From: Sphingomonas hominis
GTDB taxonomy: Bacteria; Pseudomonadota; Alphaproteobacteria; Sphingomonadales; Sphingomonadaceae
Direction: 5' to 3'
Length of the DNA: 49,522 bases
NCBI RefSeq assembly: GCF_013328205.1
Contig: NZ_JABULH010000011.1
Coordinates: forward strand, 1-49,522
Under the pieces are notes generated by a model, which was given only the letters and a program-made list of their open reading frames with translations, was not told the origin of the DNA and did no database searches. Below are positions 7,605 through 17,073 of this stretch, piece by piece (within the stretch, counting starts at the first letter, position 1; the number at the start of each line of letters is the position of its first letter). The translations under genes were made by a program, and so were the position numbers.

Positions 7605-10583
7605 ATGCCGCGTCGCGCCGTCCTGTCGGACGAGCAACGCGCGGCGTTGCTCGCGCTTCCCGACGACGAAACCCTGCTCGTCCAGCACTGGACATTGAGC
7701 CGGGACGACTTGGCCATCATCGTCCGCCGGAGGCGACCGCATAACCGGCTGGGTTTCGCGATCCAGCTTTGCGCGCTGCGCTATCCTGGCCGTTTCCTGC
7801 GACCCGGTGAACTGATCCCTGATACGCCGCTCGCGTTCGTCGCAGAGCAATTGCAGGTCGGACCCGAGGTGCTGGCCGACTACGCGACGCGCGGCCCGAC
7901 CCGGTACGAACAGCTCGATGCACTGCGCGATGCATTCGGCTTCATGCCGCTCAGTCGGCCGCTGCGAACGACGTTGCAGGAATGGCTCCTGCCGATCGCG
8001 CTGACGACGACCAGCGGGGCTAGGCTGGCGCGCGTGATGCTGGATGAGTGCCGGCGACGGCGCATCATTGTGCCGGGCATCAGTTCGGTCGAGCGGATGG
8101 TCGCACAGGCGTTGCTCGATGCCGAACGCCATGTCGCCGAGCATCTGACCCGAGGACTCGATGCTCGACAGCGCCGGCTGCTCGATGCGCTTCTCCTGCC
8201 CCACACAGGCACGAACTTGAGCGATCTGGCCTGGGTGCGGCAGTCACCCGGCAAGCCCGGCCGAAAGACATTCGCCGCCATCATCGAGCGACTGACACTG
8301 CTTCGGGCCATCGGGATCGATCCGGATATCGCCGTAGGCGTCCATCCCGAGCGCCTCCGACGCCTGTGCCAGGAAGGCGTGCGGCTGACCGCGCAACATG
8401 TTCGGACGCTGCAAGCGACGCGGCGTCGCGCCACATTGGTGGCGACCATCCTCGAAACCATCGTTACCCTCACCGACGATGCGGTGCTGATGTTCGATCG
8501 CCTGCTTGGGCAGATGTTCCGGCGCGAACAGAACAGCGCGGACACGACACTCAAGCGCAACCGGCGCACCATCAACGGCAAAATCCGGCTGCTTGCCCAA
8601 CTCGGCGCTGCCTTGCTCGCCGCCAAGATATCAGGTGGCGATATCGGCGCTGCGGTCGAGGCAGCGATCGGATGGAATGATCTCGGCCGCGAGGTCGATG
8701 AAGCCCGCAAGCTGATCCGCCCCGATTCGGTCGATCCCGTCGCGGTCGCCGCGACCAATTACCCCGTCCTCCGACAGGTCGGTCCCTCGTTCATCGCCTC
8801 GTTCACATTCGGGGCGGTGCCAGCCTGCCATGCGCTCGCGCGAGCGGTCGCGATCATGCGCGACCTTCATTTTGGTCATCTGCGCAAATTGCCTGCAGGC
8901 ACGCCAGTCGGCTTCATCCGGCAAGCTTGGCGTCGGGCGATCGGCACCGGCATTCCCGATCGCAGGATCTATGAATTGTGCGTGCTGGTCGAGCTTCGCG
9001 ACCGGCTTCGCGCCGGCGACATGTGGGTCGAGGGAAGCCGACGCTATCGTGCTGTCGAGCAGCAACTCATTCCTGCCCCCGTATTCGCCAACATGCGCGC
9101 GGCCGGCCCCTTGCCGATACCGGCACCGGATACGGCCGATATCTGGCTGGCCGAACGACGCGCCCGCCTCGCCCGTCGATTGGCCGAGGTCGAGCGAAAG
9201 GCGGAGACGGACGCGCTGGAAGACGTGCAGCTCAGCTTGGGCAGGCTGCGGATTTCGCCCTTGAAGGCGATTACTCCCGAGGAATCCGATACCGCCCTTG
9301 CGCCGCTCTATGCGCATCTGCCCGCGATCCGCATCACCGACCTTCTTGCCGAAGTCGATCGATGGACCGGGTTCAGCCAGTGCTTCACGCATCTGCAAAG
9401 TGGCCGTGCCGCGGATGAACCACGTGCGATCCTCACGGCGGTGCTCGCCGATGCCACCAATCTGGGCCATACGCGCATGGCGGAAGCCTGCAATCTCGTG
9501 ACCCAGCGCCAACTCGGTTGGCTCGCCTCATGGCATCTGCGCGAGGAAACCTACGGTCGCGCGCTCGCCCGGCTTGTCGACGCCCAACACACCGCGCCGC
9601 TGGCCGCGCTGTTCGGGTCCGGCACCTCGTCCAGCTCAGACGGTCAGAACTTTCCGCTCGACCGCCGCGCCCAGGCAACCGGCGCAGTCAATCCGCACAA
9701 GGGGACAGAGCCGGCTGTCTCCTTTTACAGCCACGTCTCGGATCGCTACGCGCCGTTCCATTCCACAGTTATCTCCGCTTCGGCGAGCGAGGCGGCACAG
9801 GTGCTCGACGGGCTGCTCCACCACGGCGCCGATCTGCACATCGAAGAGCATCACGTCGATGGCGGGGGCGTCTCCGACCATGTGTTCGCGCTATGTCATC
9901 TGCTTGGGTTCCGGTTCGCGCCGCGTATCCCGAATATCGCCGCACGCCGTTTGCACCTGTTTAACGGCATCGAACCCGGCCCCGATATTGCGCCGCTGGT
10001 CGCGGGCCGCATCGACGAAGGTCTGATCGAGGCACACTGGGACGACGTGCTGCGACTGGGAACCTCGATCCGCACAGGCGTCGTCAGCGCCTCGATCATG
10101 CTGGAACGGCTCGGCTCCTATCCACGCGCCAACGGCCTGGCACTGGCGTTGCGCGAGATCGGTCGCGTCGAGCGTACCCTGTTCACGCTCGACTGGATCG
10201 AGCAGCCCGAACAGCGTCGCCGCGCCACCCGCGAACTCAACAAGGGAGAAGCGGAAAATGCCCTGAAACGCGCCATCTTCTTCCATCGCATCGGCCGTAT
10301 CCGCGATCATGCGCTGCAAGCCCAAAGCCATCGGGCGAGCGCGCTGAACCTCGTCGCCGGTGCCATCGTCCTGTGGAACACGACCTACCTGCAAGCCGCC
10401 CGGATGCATCTCGCCAACCTCGGCCGGCCGGTCCCGCCGGACCTGCTGCAACACCTATCACCGCTCGGTTGGCAGCATATCAATCTCACCGGCGATTACC
10501 TCTGGACCGATCCCGATGCGCCATCCACCGCGCTCAGACCGCTTCGCCAGATGCGCGCCGTCGAAGGCACGGCAAAACCTTAG
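7605..10583 (+). CDS. tnpA: Tn3-family transposase TnpA (element Tn-B)
   Basis: This 992-aa replicative transposase begins MPRRAVLSDEQRAALLALP. Catalytic residues can be placed as D679 (SSSSDGQNF), D752 (HHVDGGGVSDH) and E882 (LNKGEAENAL). It is related to but clearly different from the Tn-A transposase. The ATG at 7605 is chosen over an upstream in-frame start because the latter lies inside tnpR. The TAG stop lies inside the right terminal repeat (10579-10616), which is typical of compact Tn3 elements. The left end of the same element is at 42814. Confidence 0.95.
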   Translation: MPRRAVLSDEQRAALLALPDDETLLVQHWTLSRDDLAIIVRRRRPHNRLGFAIQLCALRYPGRFLRPGELIPDTPLAFVAEQLQVGPEVLADYATRGPTRYEQLDALRDAFGFMPLSRPLRTTLQEWLLPIALTTTSGARLARVMLDECRRRRIIVPGISSVERMVAQALLDAERHVAEHLTRGLDARQRRLLDALLLPHTGTNLSDLAWVRQSPGKPGRKTFAAIIERLTLLRAIGIDPDIAVGVHPERLRRLCQEGVRLTAQHVRTLQATRRRATLVATILETIVTLTDDAVLMFDRLLGQMFRREQNSADTTLKRNRRTINGKIRLLAQLGAALLAAKISGGDIGAAVEAAIGWNDLGREVDEARKLIRPDSVDPVAVAATNYPVLRQVGPSFIASFTFGAVPACHALARAVAIMRDLHFGHLRKLPAGTPVGFIRQAWRRAIGTGIPDRRIYELCVLVELRDRLRAGDMWVEGSRRYRAVEQQLIPAPVFANMRAAGPLPIPAPDTADIWLAERRARLARRLAEVERKAETDALEDVQLSLGRLRISPLKAITPEESDTALAPLYAHLPAIRITDLLAEVDRWTGFSQCFTHLQSGRAADEPRAILTAVLADATNLGHTRMAEACNLVTQRQLGWLASWHLREETYGRALARLVDAQHTAPLAALFGSGTSSSSDGQNFPLDRRAQATGAVNPHKGTEPAVSFYSHVSDRYAPFHSTVISASASEAAQVLDGLLHHGADLHIEEHHVDGGGVSDHVFALCHLLGFRFAPRIPNIAARRLHLFNGIEPGPDIAPLVAGRIDEGLIEAHWDDVLRLGTSIRTGVVSASIMLERLGSYPRANGLALALREIGRVERTLFTLDWIEQPEQRRRATRELNKGEAENALKRAIFFHRIGRIRDHALQAQSHRASALNLVAGAIVLWNTTYLQAARMHLANLGRPVPPDLLQHLSPLGWQHINLTGDYLWTDPDAPSTALRPLRQMRAVEGTAKP

Positions 10584-10616
10584 CGTATATCTGGGTCCGT
10601 TCTGTGTACCGACCCC
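10579..10616 (-). repeat. right terminal inverted repeat of Tn-B
   Basis: Read inward, this 38-bp repeat starts GGGGTCGGTACACAG and ends ATATACGCTAAG, the classic GGGG...TAAG form of Tn3-family ends. It matches the repeat at 42814-42851 at 33 of 38 positions. Confidence 0.93.
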
Positions 10617-10622
10617 GTAATA
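10617..10622. repeat. GTAATA duplication flanking Tn-B (right)
   Basis: GTAATA follows the right end of Tn-B and also precedes the left end (42808-42813). Tn3 elements usually duplicate 5 bp, so this may be GTAAT plus one extra base at the left junction. Confidence 0.8.
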
Positions 10623-11978
10623 GTGACCATCCGCATGGCGCACACGGTATTGGTGGGCGTAACGACCGCCTCGCACGATTGCGGCATCGATCGCTGCCGC
10701 AAGACCGGGCTGATCGTCCGGATGCACCGTCTCGACGATCTGCGCGAGCGGAATGCCCTCGCGTCCAAGCACCGGATCGAGGCCGAACGTGCGGGCAAAG
10801 GCGTCGTCGATCGTGAAGCGATCGGTCGGAATGTCCCAATGCCATGTGCCGATGATCGCACCGGCTTCCAGTGCGAGCTGCACCCGCTCGACATTCGCGC
10901 GCGCCAGCGCTTCGCTGACGAGAAGCTGATCCTGTGCTTCGCGGCGAGCCGTCACATCGTTGAACAGGATGGCGATCTGCCGATCGGCGGGATCGCCTAC
11001 CCGAACCGCCCGCACATCGAACCAGCGCTTGAAGGCCTCTGCGTAGCTTTCGAAATTGGCAGGCTCACCGGTGCTGGCGACATGACCATAGGTCTCGAAC
11101 CAGAAACGCTCCAAATCGGGGGCGAACTCGGTCACCCATTTCCCGCGCAGATTGACGCCGGATTGCTCCTCGAACGCGGGATTGGCTTCGAGGAAGCGAT
11201 AGTCGATCGGCGTGTCGTCAGCGTCGTATTTAACCTCGACGATGGCGAATGCAGCGTCGATCGTCTCGACGATTGTTTGAAACCGATCCTGCGCCGCCCG
11301 GAGCGCCGCGCCGTCAAGGTGCTCGCGTGTCCGGTCGCGCAGAATTTTCACGAAGCCGAGATGCCGATCGTCTTCATCGAAGAGCGGGAGCATCTCGCCC
11401 GATGCCCAGAAGGGCTCGCCACCTTTCCGAAGATGCCACCGCTCGTCGGAAGCGCGTCCGTCCCGTAGCGCTCCTGCCATCTCATGGTCGACGCGGCCGA
11501 TTGCGCGATCCTCAGGCGTGAAAAATCGCTCGGCATTCTGGCCGCGAATTTCTTCGGCCGTCCAACCCAGAATGTTCTCCGCACCGACATTCCAGTCGGT
11601 GATGACACCTGCCGGATCGGTGACGATCATGGCGATGTCCGCGGCATTGTCGAAGATCGCGCGTTGTCGGGCTTCGCTTGCCGCCAGCGCCGCCTGACTG
11701 GCTTTCAACTCCGCCACCATGTCGCGCGTTGCATTCAGCTCGGCCGCAGCGCCGGCCATCTGTCGCCTGTGAGCCTGTACAACATCCTGTACGTGGGAAT
11801 GGGCATCGAGCGTTCGCCGATTGGCTTCGATGGTCTGCCGACGGCTCGCCGTGAGATCGGCGACATAGCGATGATCGCGTTCCGCTTGCTGATCGCTGGC
11901 ACGCTGCGCATGGATCCCGGCATGCGCCAATTCGGATCTCAGGCGCGTGACTTCGGCCTCAAGCTCTTCTCTCGTCAT
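10617..11978 (-). pseudogene. hybrid sensor kinase, N-terminal half (split by Tn-B)
   Basis: This is the 5' half of a PAS sensor kinase gene interrupted by Tn-B. From MTREELEAEVTRLRSEL it encodes a coiled coil (about 1-110), PAS1 (RAIFDNAADIAMIVTDPAGVITDWN), PAS2 (FQTIVETIDAAFAIVEV) and most of PAS3 (IIGTWHWDIPTDRF through RVRHADGHYY). The open frame then runs into the terminal repeat and ends in foreign residues at 10458. The 3' half is at 41464-42813. Removing Tn-B and one 6-bp duplication gives an uninterrupted 902-codon frame with HADGHYY joined to WIEANGRV. A start 10 codons upstream (12008) is possible. No transmembrane segment is seen, so the intact kinase would be cytoplasmic. Confidence 0.88.
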
Positions 11979-12008
11979 GGTATTCAAGGACGACACCCGT
12001 TCCCACAT

Positions 12009-12404
12009 CGCTCGTTCTGTATCGCTGATCTACTATCGCCTGGCGGGTTCGGGCCGCAACGGCAATGAACGTTTGGGCTTCGGACAGTCCGGGCTAGCAA
12101 AAACGAATTTGGTTCGTTCCCGCCGGCTTGATGTAAAGGATTTGCCTAGTCCAAGGACTGCGCTACGCTGGCCAAGCAATGCAAATGCTGCTGGTCTCGA
12201 TGAATGACGCTTTTGAGGCCGGGCGACGGATTGGCACCGTGCCGCACGGATCGGCGATCGATTGCCCAATTGGGCATGAGCAGATCATCTTGCGGCTGAG
12301 CTGGATGGATGGCTTCAGCAAGGGGCGCTCGGACCCGCTGCGAGACAGAGGATGGATCGATCTGCCTCTCTGGAATTAGCGGCCGCCGCAGATGACAAAG
12401 CCAC
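12009..12404. other. intergenic, no convincing gene
   Basis: The stretch between the hybrid-kinase start and the response regulator stop has only short frames with low-complexity arginine- and proline-rich translations on both strands, none resembling a family. The promoter of the disrupted kinase should lie at its left edge. Confidence 0.5.
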
Positions 12405-12749
12405 CTACACCATCCGGCGAAAGGCATTCTGCAAGTCGCTTTCCCGAAACGGTTTGGCGAGAACGACGCCTGGAGGACTGCAAGGGTGACATTCGCCCGG
12501 CGTTGCACTGATGAATATGACCGGCATCTCTCCGAGGTGGGCGTGAATCCGGGCGACAGCTGCCGGTCCAGTGCCGGTTACGAGCTTCACATCCGACGTT
12601 ATCAGGTCGGGCGGACGGACCAGCGCCAAAGCAACGGCTTCCGTTTCTGATACGGCGAAATCAAAAGAGGTGGCGCCGACACCCTCCAACATCGACTGGA
12701 TATTCATGGCGATGAACGGCTCATCCTCGATAATCAGTACGTGACACAT
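12405..12749 (-). CDS. single-domain response regulator (CheY-like)
   Basis: This 114-aa receiver-only protein starts MCHVLIIEDEPFIAMNIQ. It has the acidic pair (E8, D9), a phospho-acceptor aspartate in LITSDVKLVTG, and the conserved lysine in VVLAKPF. There is no output domain, so it probably acts in a phosphorelay or by protein contact. It lies upstream of and co-oriented with the disrupted hybrid kinase, about 0.4 kb away, so the two may have been partners; the split of the kinase would leave it without that input. The segment DVKLVTGTG is somewhat divergent from the usual DVxMPxMDG. Confidence 0.85.
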   Translation of the reverse strand: MCHVLIIEDEPFIAMNIQSMLEGVGATSFDFAVSETEAVALALVRPPDLITSDVKLVTGTGPAAVARIHAHLGEMPVIFISATPGECHPCSPPGVVLAKPFRESDLQNAFRRMV

Positions 12750-13160
12750 TCATCGGCTCCGGCTTGGAGCTTGATAACGCAGATCAGGAGCTTTTGGTTC
12801 GTCCGCTTCAGATCGCACAGGGCGAGCAGGACTTTGGGACGTTCCCGATTGGGAAGGTTCAGGGAGACGGCTGACGGTCGCAAGGCGCACCGGACGGTAG
12901 GGAAATAGCCGTTTTCCCAAAATATGTTCCCGATTGCTCCTTCCCGAAATGACCGGTTGGAGACGGAGAAATGGGACGATCCCGCCCGTGCAATGAACCC
13001 GCCTTTAGCATCCGCCCGGAGCGGATAATGTGAGCAGCCATGTCCGATTGCGAGCAGCCCCGGATGATGGCGAGCACGCTGGCAGATAATTCGAGCAGGA
13101 TGCCACCCGCCAGTGGCAGAGAGCGTGAGCAGAAAACCGGCTGTTTGCGAGCAGACGCCG
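12750..13160. other. non-coding stretch with GAGCAG repeats; possible decayed IS end
   Basis: No frame here is convincing. The right part (13031-13154) contains spaced GAGCAG/GAGCAC motifs, and one more lies near 12821. The left part has GGGA/TCCC-rich short inverted motifs. The truncated ATPase gene at 13161-13565 loses family similarity close to this boundary, so foreign DNA probably begins around 13190. Confidence 0.4.
13030..13154 (+). repeat. spaced (C/T)GAGCA(G/C) repeats
   Basis: Six copies of YGAGCAS start at 13031, 13051, 13071, 13092, 13126 and 13148. The first four are 20-21 bp apart, about two helical turns. IS21-family elements are known for repeated transposase-binding motifs at their ends; assignment to such an end is inference, and no istA or istB is present. 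Confidence 0.5.
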
Positions 13161-13565
13161 CTACGATTGCAAGCGCCTACAGTTAGGTGTTCTGGCGCGA
13201 CAGGCCTTTTTCAGGATGCGCGAATAGCCAGACTTTCCCGATCCATTGTCGCCATAGATAATCGTCAGGCCATTGGGTTGAAACGCCAGTCTCTGATCGG
13301 ATGCCAAGGCATTGACGTGGTTCACGTTGTGAACGCGACGGAGGTGCACCGGCCCTTGGACACGCGCAGGATCGCGGAAACTGTCGGCGGTTACCGGATT
13401 TGCTGCGGCCTGGCCTTTGCAGATGGCGACCAACTCATCGAGCTCAGCACCAGTGAGAGAATTTCCGGTTGCCAGTCGACGCAGCGCGTCGCGCTGCCAG
13501 CCTGGACTATCCTCAGACCAAGCGACGATGCTTGCGAGCGCCTGTGCTTCCGTCATCCCCCACAC
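13161..13565 (-). pseudogene. AAA_13-type ATPase, truncated N-terminal fragment
   Basis: The 134-aa product starts MWGMTEAQALASIVAWSEDSPGWQRDALRRLA and reaches a Walker A motif, GLTIIYGDNGSGKSGYSRILKKACRAR, typical of the large SMC/RloC-like AAA_13 ATPases that are normally 700 aa or more. Family similarity stops straight after CRAR, and the frame ends within 8 codons, so more than three quarters of the gene is missing. The break coincides with the GAGCAG-repeat DNA. It follows the restriction endonuclease gene by 12 nt on the same strand; such ATPases often accompany restriction systems. It is very unlikely to be functional. Confidence 0.8.
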
Positions 13566-13577
13566 CCCCTCAACGTC

Positions 13578-14636
13578 TCAGCTACTCTCGTTCTGCTCCC
13601 CTTCGGTAGCCACCTCGACCGCTGCCGCACGTGCCTCCTGCCAATCGGCACCGGCTTGAGTCAGAAACGCCGACAATCGATCACTGAGGCTGGAGTTCTT
13701 TTCAACGTGCGAAGCGTAATAGACAAACGACGTCACCGCCGTACGCTGCTTGATGGGGTCCCACAGTTCTACAATCTGCAACATCGTCGCACGATCAAGA
13801 GGGATTAGACCCATATCGGAGACAGCTTGGCGAGCGTCATCATCAAAGCCGAGCGCTGCGACCACCCCAAGCGCGCCGCGAATGCCCGTCGCGTTCGCGA
13901 AACCTTCGAGCTGCTGCACGCCCGCGGACGTGATGTGGTACTGCTTTACTTCGGCTGAGATCGCGAGCCGGCCGCCTTCCCAGCCGTCGACGTCGCCGAT
14001 GCGTTGAAGGCGACGCGATCCGGTGCGAACCTTATCGATCTCGATCTGGAGGTGCGGGTTATCGGCCCGTAGGAACCCAAAGGTGATACCCTGGAAGGAT
14101 GCACCGGTCGGTTCACGCCGGCTCACGGCCGTCAGGTCGAAACGTTCCAACAATAGCCGGAACAGAGGAGGCTCGACCTCGACGGAGTTGGGGTCGAACG
14201 CCTGGCTTTTGAGATTGTCGAGAACGAACTGGTTCACTCGGGCGCGGAGCTTCACCAACTCCTCGGCCGTCGCTGTCAGCACCGTCTCTAGCCACGGAAT
14301 GAAATCAGCCCAGCGCCCGGTCGCAAATGGAGCGGCACTCGGATAATCGAACCGCTTCTCCTCAGCGCGGTAGTAGGTTTCGATCGCGTCGTAGAAGCCG
14401 CGGAGAGACAAGGTGCCGCCTCCTGGCTTCTCCACGATCAGCGTGTTGGCGCTATCGCCCCGGCTCGTCGTCGTCACTTGGGGAAACTTGGCCGTCAGCT
14501 CGGCAAAGGTAGTCACACCGCTGCCAGGAACGTCGAGCGCCTGAACGAAGTCGATGAAGGATACAAGGAGTCCGGCTGTGTATTTCCGCCGGCGAAACCC
14601 TGCCTCAAACTCGTGGAATAGCTCGTCCGGCGTCAT
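13578..14636 (-). CDS. type II restriction endonuclease, PD-(D/E)XK-like
   Basis: This 352-aa protein is directly coupled to a DNA methyltransferase by an ATGA overlap, which makes it the probable cognate nuclease. A candidate active site is D215/D217 (RIGDVDGWEGG) followed by ISAEVKQ with E229 and K231, the spacing of a PD-(D/E)XK fold. I do not recognise a named subfamily or recognition sequence. The N-terminal 200 residues (MTPDELFHEFEAGFRRRKYTAG) would hold the specificity or oligomerisation region. No controller protein gene is visible nearby. Confidence 0.8.
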   Translation of the reverse strand: MTPDELFHEFEAGFRRRKYTAGLLVSFIDFVQALDVPGSGVTTFAELTAKFPQVTTTSRGDSANTLIVEKPGGGTLSLRGFYDAIETYYRAEEKRFDYPSAAPFATGRWADFIPWLETVLTATAEELVKLRARVNQFVLDNLKSQAFDPNSVEVEPPLFRLLLERFDLTAVSRREPTGASFQGITFGFLRADNPHLQIEIDKVRTGSRRLQRIGDVDGWEGGRLAISAEVKQYHITSAGVQQLEGFANATGIRGALGVVAALGFDDDARQAVSDMGLIPLDRATMLQIVELWDPIKQRTAVTSFVYYASHVEKNSSLSDRLSAFLTQAGADWQEARAAAVEVATEGEQNESS

Positions 14637-15637
14637 TGTACGATCGCGAGCCTCGACAGGGCAGGGAAGGCGCGTGTCGCGATGCCGAAATACTCGACGT
14701 CCCGGTCGGTGCCGATAGCACGATAGCCGATCGCCTCGGCAGCCGCCAAGGTAGAGCCGCTGCCGGCGAACGGATCGTAGATGATGCCTACGCCCAGCGG
14801 CAGCGCGGCGCGGACAAGCTGGCGCATGAACCGCTGCGGCTTGAGAGAAGGATGGGGCGCGATCTCACGCTCTCGCCCGCGGGTAGGGGAGCATGGAATA
14901 ACGTCGCGGAACGGTTCGTCGGCGCTGATCCGACGAAGCCCGCCGGTGCCCCATGCCTTAAGGTTGGCCGCGGCGGTGCCGATCATCGGCTTGCGGAAAA
15001 TGCCCCACGGTTCCCAGCCCGACCGCGCCATCATGGAGACGTCGCTGAACTCCTTCTCGGCACCCTTGGGTCGATCGCCACCCCGCAGCGTCGTCACCAG
15101 CCGGATCACCTCGCCGCGCTTTTCCAGCCCCGCGCTTTGGAAGGCGTGGAACGTCATGGTGGAGAGCAGCGGGTTGGCCGCGACGAAGGCGTGTCCCCCC
15201 GGAACAAGCGCCCGATGGATGCCGTAGGCGATTGCCGAGAAGAAGCTGTGGAGCTTGGTCAACTCCTCCTCTGAAAGCACGGTAAAACGGGGGAGGGGTG
15301 AACGTTTTGCGCCATCGAACGACGGGGGGATGCGCCATACGCCGCCACGGCCGCTGCGAAGCTTCTGATGGTCCTTCTGCTCGTACTCAATCACGCCGTA
15401 GGGCGGATCGGTCACGACGGCATGGATGGAGTTGGGCGGCAGCTCGGCGAGGAACTGCACCGCATCCGCCAGCACATAAGTCGCGTTGGACGACAGATGC
15501 TCGCGGCGATCGGCGCCGACTTCGCGCACTAGGTCCCATTGATCGTCGATGCGCTCGGTCAGGGCCTGTCGCCACGTCGGCACGCGCTGGCGAGATGGAG
15601 CGCGGGCCGCGGGCGGCTGAATGATTCGAGTGGCCAT
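14633..15637 (-). CDS. DNA methyltransferase (N4-cytosine or N6-adenine, beta-type order)
   Basis: This roughly 334-aa SAM-dependent methyltransferase modifies the site cut by the neighbouring nuclease. Catalytic motif IV is VVTDPPYG (residues 75-81) and the SAM-binding motif I is DPFAGSGSTLAAAEA near residue 297. The catalytic motif precedes the SAM motif, which is the beta-class order of N4mC/N6mA enzymes. The middle region, about 90-270, would hold target recognition. I chose the ATG at 15635-15637 (MATRIIQPPAARAP) over a start 25 codons upstream because the upstream residues look non-conserved. It is upstream of the nuclease gene, so methylation would be expressed first. Confidence 0.9.
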   Translation of the reverse strand: MATRIIQPPAARAPSRQRVPTWRQALTERIDDQWDLVREVGADRREHLSSNATYVLADAVQFLAELPPNSIHAVVTDPPYGVIEYEQKDHQKLRSGRGGVWRIPPSFDGAKRSPLPRFTVLSEEELTKLHSFFSAIAYGIHRALVPGGHAFVAANPLLSTMTFHAFQSAGLEKRGEVIRLVTTLRGGDRPKGAEKEFSDVSMMARSGWEPWGIFRKPMIGTAAANLKAWGTGGLRRISADEPFRDVIPCSPTRGREREIAPHPSLKPQRFMRQLVRAALPLGVGIIYDPFAGSGSTLAAAEAIGYRAIGTDRDVEYFGIATRAFPALSRLAIVQ

Positions 15638-15730
15638 GTTTTGTTCTACCTTAAAGGACCTGACATGCACGCGATTTGATAAGCGCGAATGGAATAGGTG
15701 ATCGGAGAGCATCGGCGACGGCAGGCATGC

Positions 15731-16315
15731 TCACGGCCCGCGCCGCGCCGGACCTGCGGCACGTTCATCAAGCCTTGCTAGCGTCGCGCGAAGCGTCTTC
15801 GGCGTGACACCGTAGGCCCGCGCCACAACAGGGATCGGCTCGTCGGCTGCCAGCCTGGCGCGTGCCTCGCTAACCTGCTGACCATTCATCTTCTGGGGGC
15901 GGCCAAGGTGTCGGCCCGACGATCGCGCCGCGGCGATCCCCTGGCGCTGCCGCTCGCGCAGTCGGCGTCGCTCGTGTGCGGCCAGGCTGGCGAGAATGTC
16001 GGCGATCAGCCGACCGTCGTTCGTCGCGATGTCGAGGGAGGGAAGGGCGAGAACCCGAAGCTGCACGCCACGCTTGATAAGCTCGTCCATCAACAGCACC
16101 GCCTCGCCCGTGCTGCGCCCAAGCCTGTCCAGCTCGGACACGATCAGCTCGTCACCGTCGTGCAGCCGCTCTAGCAGACCATCAAGGCGCCGCCGCGCCT
16201 TCACACCGCTCTCCACTTCTTCGACCACCTGGTCGCACCCGACGAGCGCGAGAGCGGAGCGCTGGCGGGCAAGGCTCTGTTCGTCGGTCGAAACGCGGGC
16301 GTAGCCGTAGCGCAT
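15731..16315 (-). CDS. serine recombinase / resolvase
   Basis: This 194-aa resolvase/invertase-type recombinase starts MRYGYARVSTDEQ, nucleophile S9, with LDRLGRSTGEAVLL and a C-terminal helix-turn-helix (PIPVVARAYGVTPKTLRATL). It is separate from the three Tn-associated resolvases here and has no transposase beside it. It sits between the restriction-modification pair and the Thoeris operon. It may serve in plasmid multimer resolution or be the remnant of an element that brought in the defence genes; the sequence does not decide between these. Confidence 0.92.
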   Translation of the reverse strand: MRYGYARVSTDEQSLARQRSALALVGCDQVVEEVESGVKARRRLDGLLERLHDGDELIVSELDRLGRSTGEAVLLMDELIKRGVQLRVLALPSLDIATNDGRLIADILASLAAHERRRLRERQRQGIAAARSSGRHLGRPQKMNGQQVSEARARLAADEPIPVVARAYGVTPKTLRATLARLDERAAGPARRGP

Positions 16316-16498
16316 TTCTACCCTGACCTTTCTTCTCTCCTAAGCGCCTGATTATGCTTGTGGCTGAACGGGCGAGAGAAAGGTAGACCTTTCTACCTCC
16401 GATAATGGCAACCCGTGTGCGCCATGGCGAAAATAGCTGACTCTACCCGCCTCCTGATGCCGCGTTCGCGGTCGCCGAAAAGCTCAAGGAATGATCGA
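16316..16498. promoter_or_regulatory. likely recombination or operator site upstream of the recombinase
   Basis: AGGTAGA at 16381 and TCTACCT ending at 16398 form a 7-bp-arm inverted repeat with a 4-bp spacer, and a related TTTCTACC-like half-site directly follows the start codon region at 16316. This lies 66-83 bp upstream of the recombinase start, where a res or operator site is expected. Confidence 0.5.
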
Positions 16499-17059
16499 TC
16501 AGGCGGCAACGCTCCACGCTCTGAAGCTACTATCCGCGCCCTTGACCCTGATATCATCGCGCCTGCGTGTAGCCACGCCGATCGAAGCCATGTCGACCGT
16601 ATCATAGAGATTGAGATATTCCTGGCTCGTATAGGATCGATCCGCAGCGGTGACGGGGAAAATGAAAACGCGCCGGGACGGATGGGTGAAGGCATCGAAA
16701 TAGCCCAATTCCCACGGACACCACTTGGACTTGGTGGCATTCGCCGAATGCAAATAGAGCAGCGTCCGGCACTGTCGCATCCGCCCTCTGATCTTCTCGG
16801 CGGTCGCCCGCGTTACGGCGGTACGGTCTAGCAGCGGATCGTCGATCCAATCGACATAGACGGACAACCCCTTTTCCTCGAGCAGTTGCTTCGCTCCAAG
16901 GACAAGTTCCTGATCCATGAAAGAATGAGACAGGAATACATCGAATGAAGATTGGTATGTGTCACGCGATTCGCGCAACAAAATGCCCGCAGATTTGAAC
17001 GTAGCTGCTTTCGCACGAGCAGCGGCAGCCCGGACCTCAGATTCGGTAACGTAGGACAT
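16499..17059 (-). CDS. TIR-domain protein, second TIR of the Thoeris locus
   Basis: This 186-aa protein has an N-terminal helical leader (about 1-37) and then a TIR-like domain beginning FDVFLSHSFMDQELVLGAKQLLEEKGLSVYVDW. The segment CRTLLYLHSANATKSKWCPWELGYFDAF holds the conserved WxxWELG, with a candidate catalytic glutamate. It follows thsB by 14 nt on the same strand. Many Thoeris loci carry several TIR genes that sense different phage cues and make a cADPR-type signal; that role is inferred from context. It belongs to a different TIR subfamily from its neighbour, and could instead be an independent effector. Confidence 0.82.
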   Translation of the reverse strand: MSYVTESEVRAAAARAKAATFKSAGILLRESRDTYQSSFDVFLSHSFMDQELVLGAKQLLEEKGLSVYVDWIDDPLLDRTAVTRATAEKIRGRMRQCRTLLYLHSANATKSKWCPWELGYFDAFTHPSRRVFIFPVTAADRSYTSQEYLNLYDTVDMASIGVATRRRDDIRVKGADSSFRAWSVAA

Positions 17060-17073
17060 GATCGATCTCGCCT

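Noticed and set aside
12146-12508. 120-codon minus-strand frame overlapping the response regulator gene
   Set aside because: Overlaps the well-supported receiver gene, and its translation is low in family-like features.
12859-13077. 72-codon minus-strand frame
   Set aside because: Covers the GAGCAG-repeat DNA; no family resemblance and no ribosome site.
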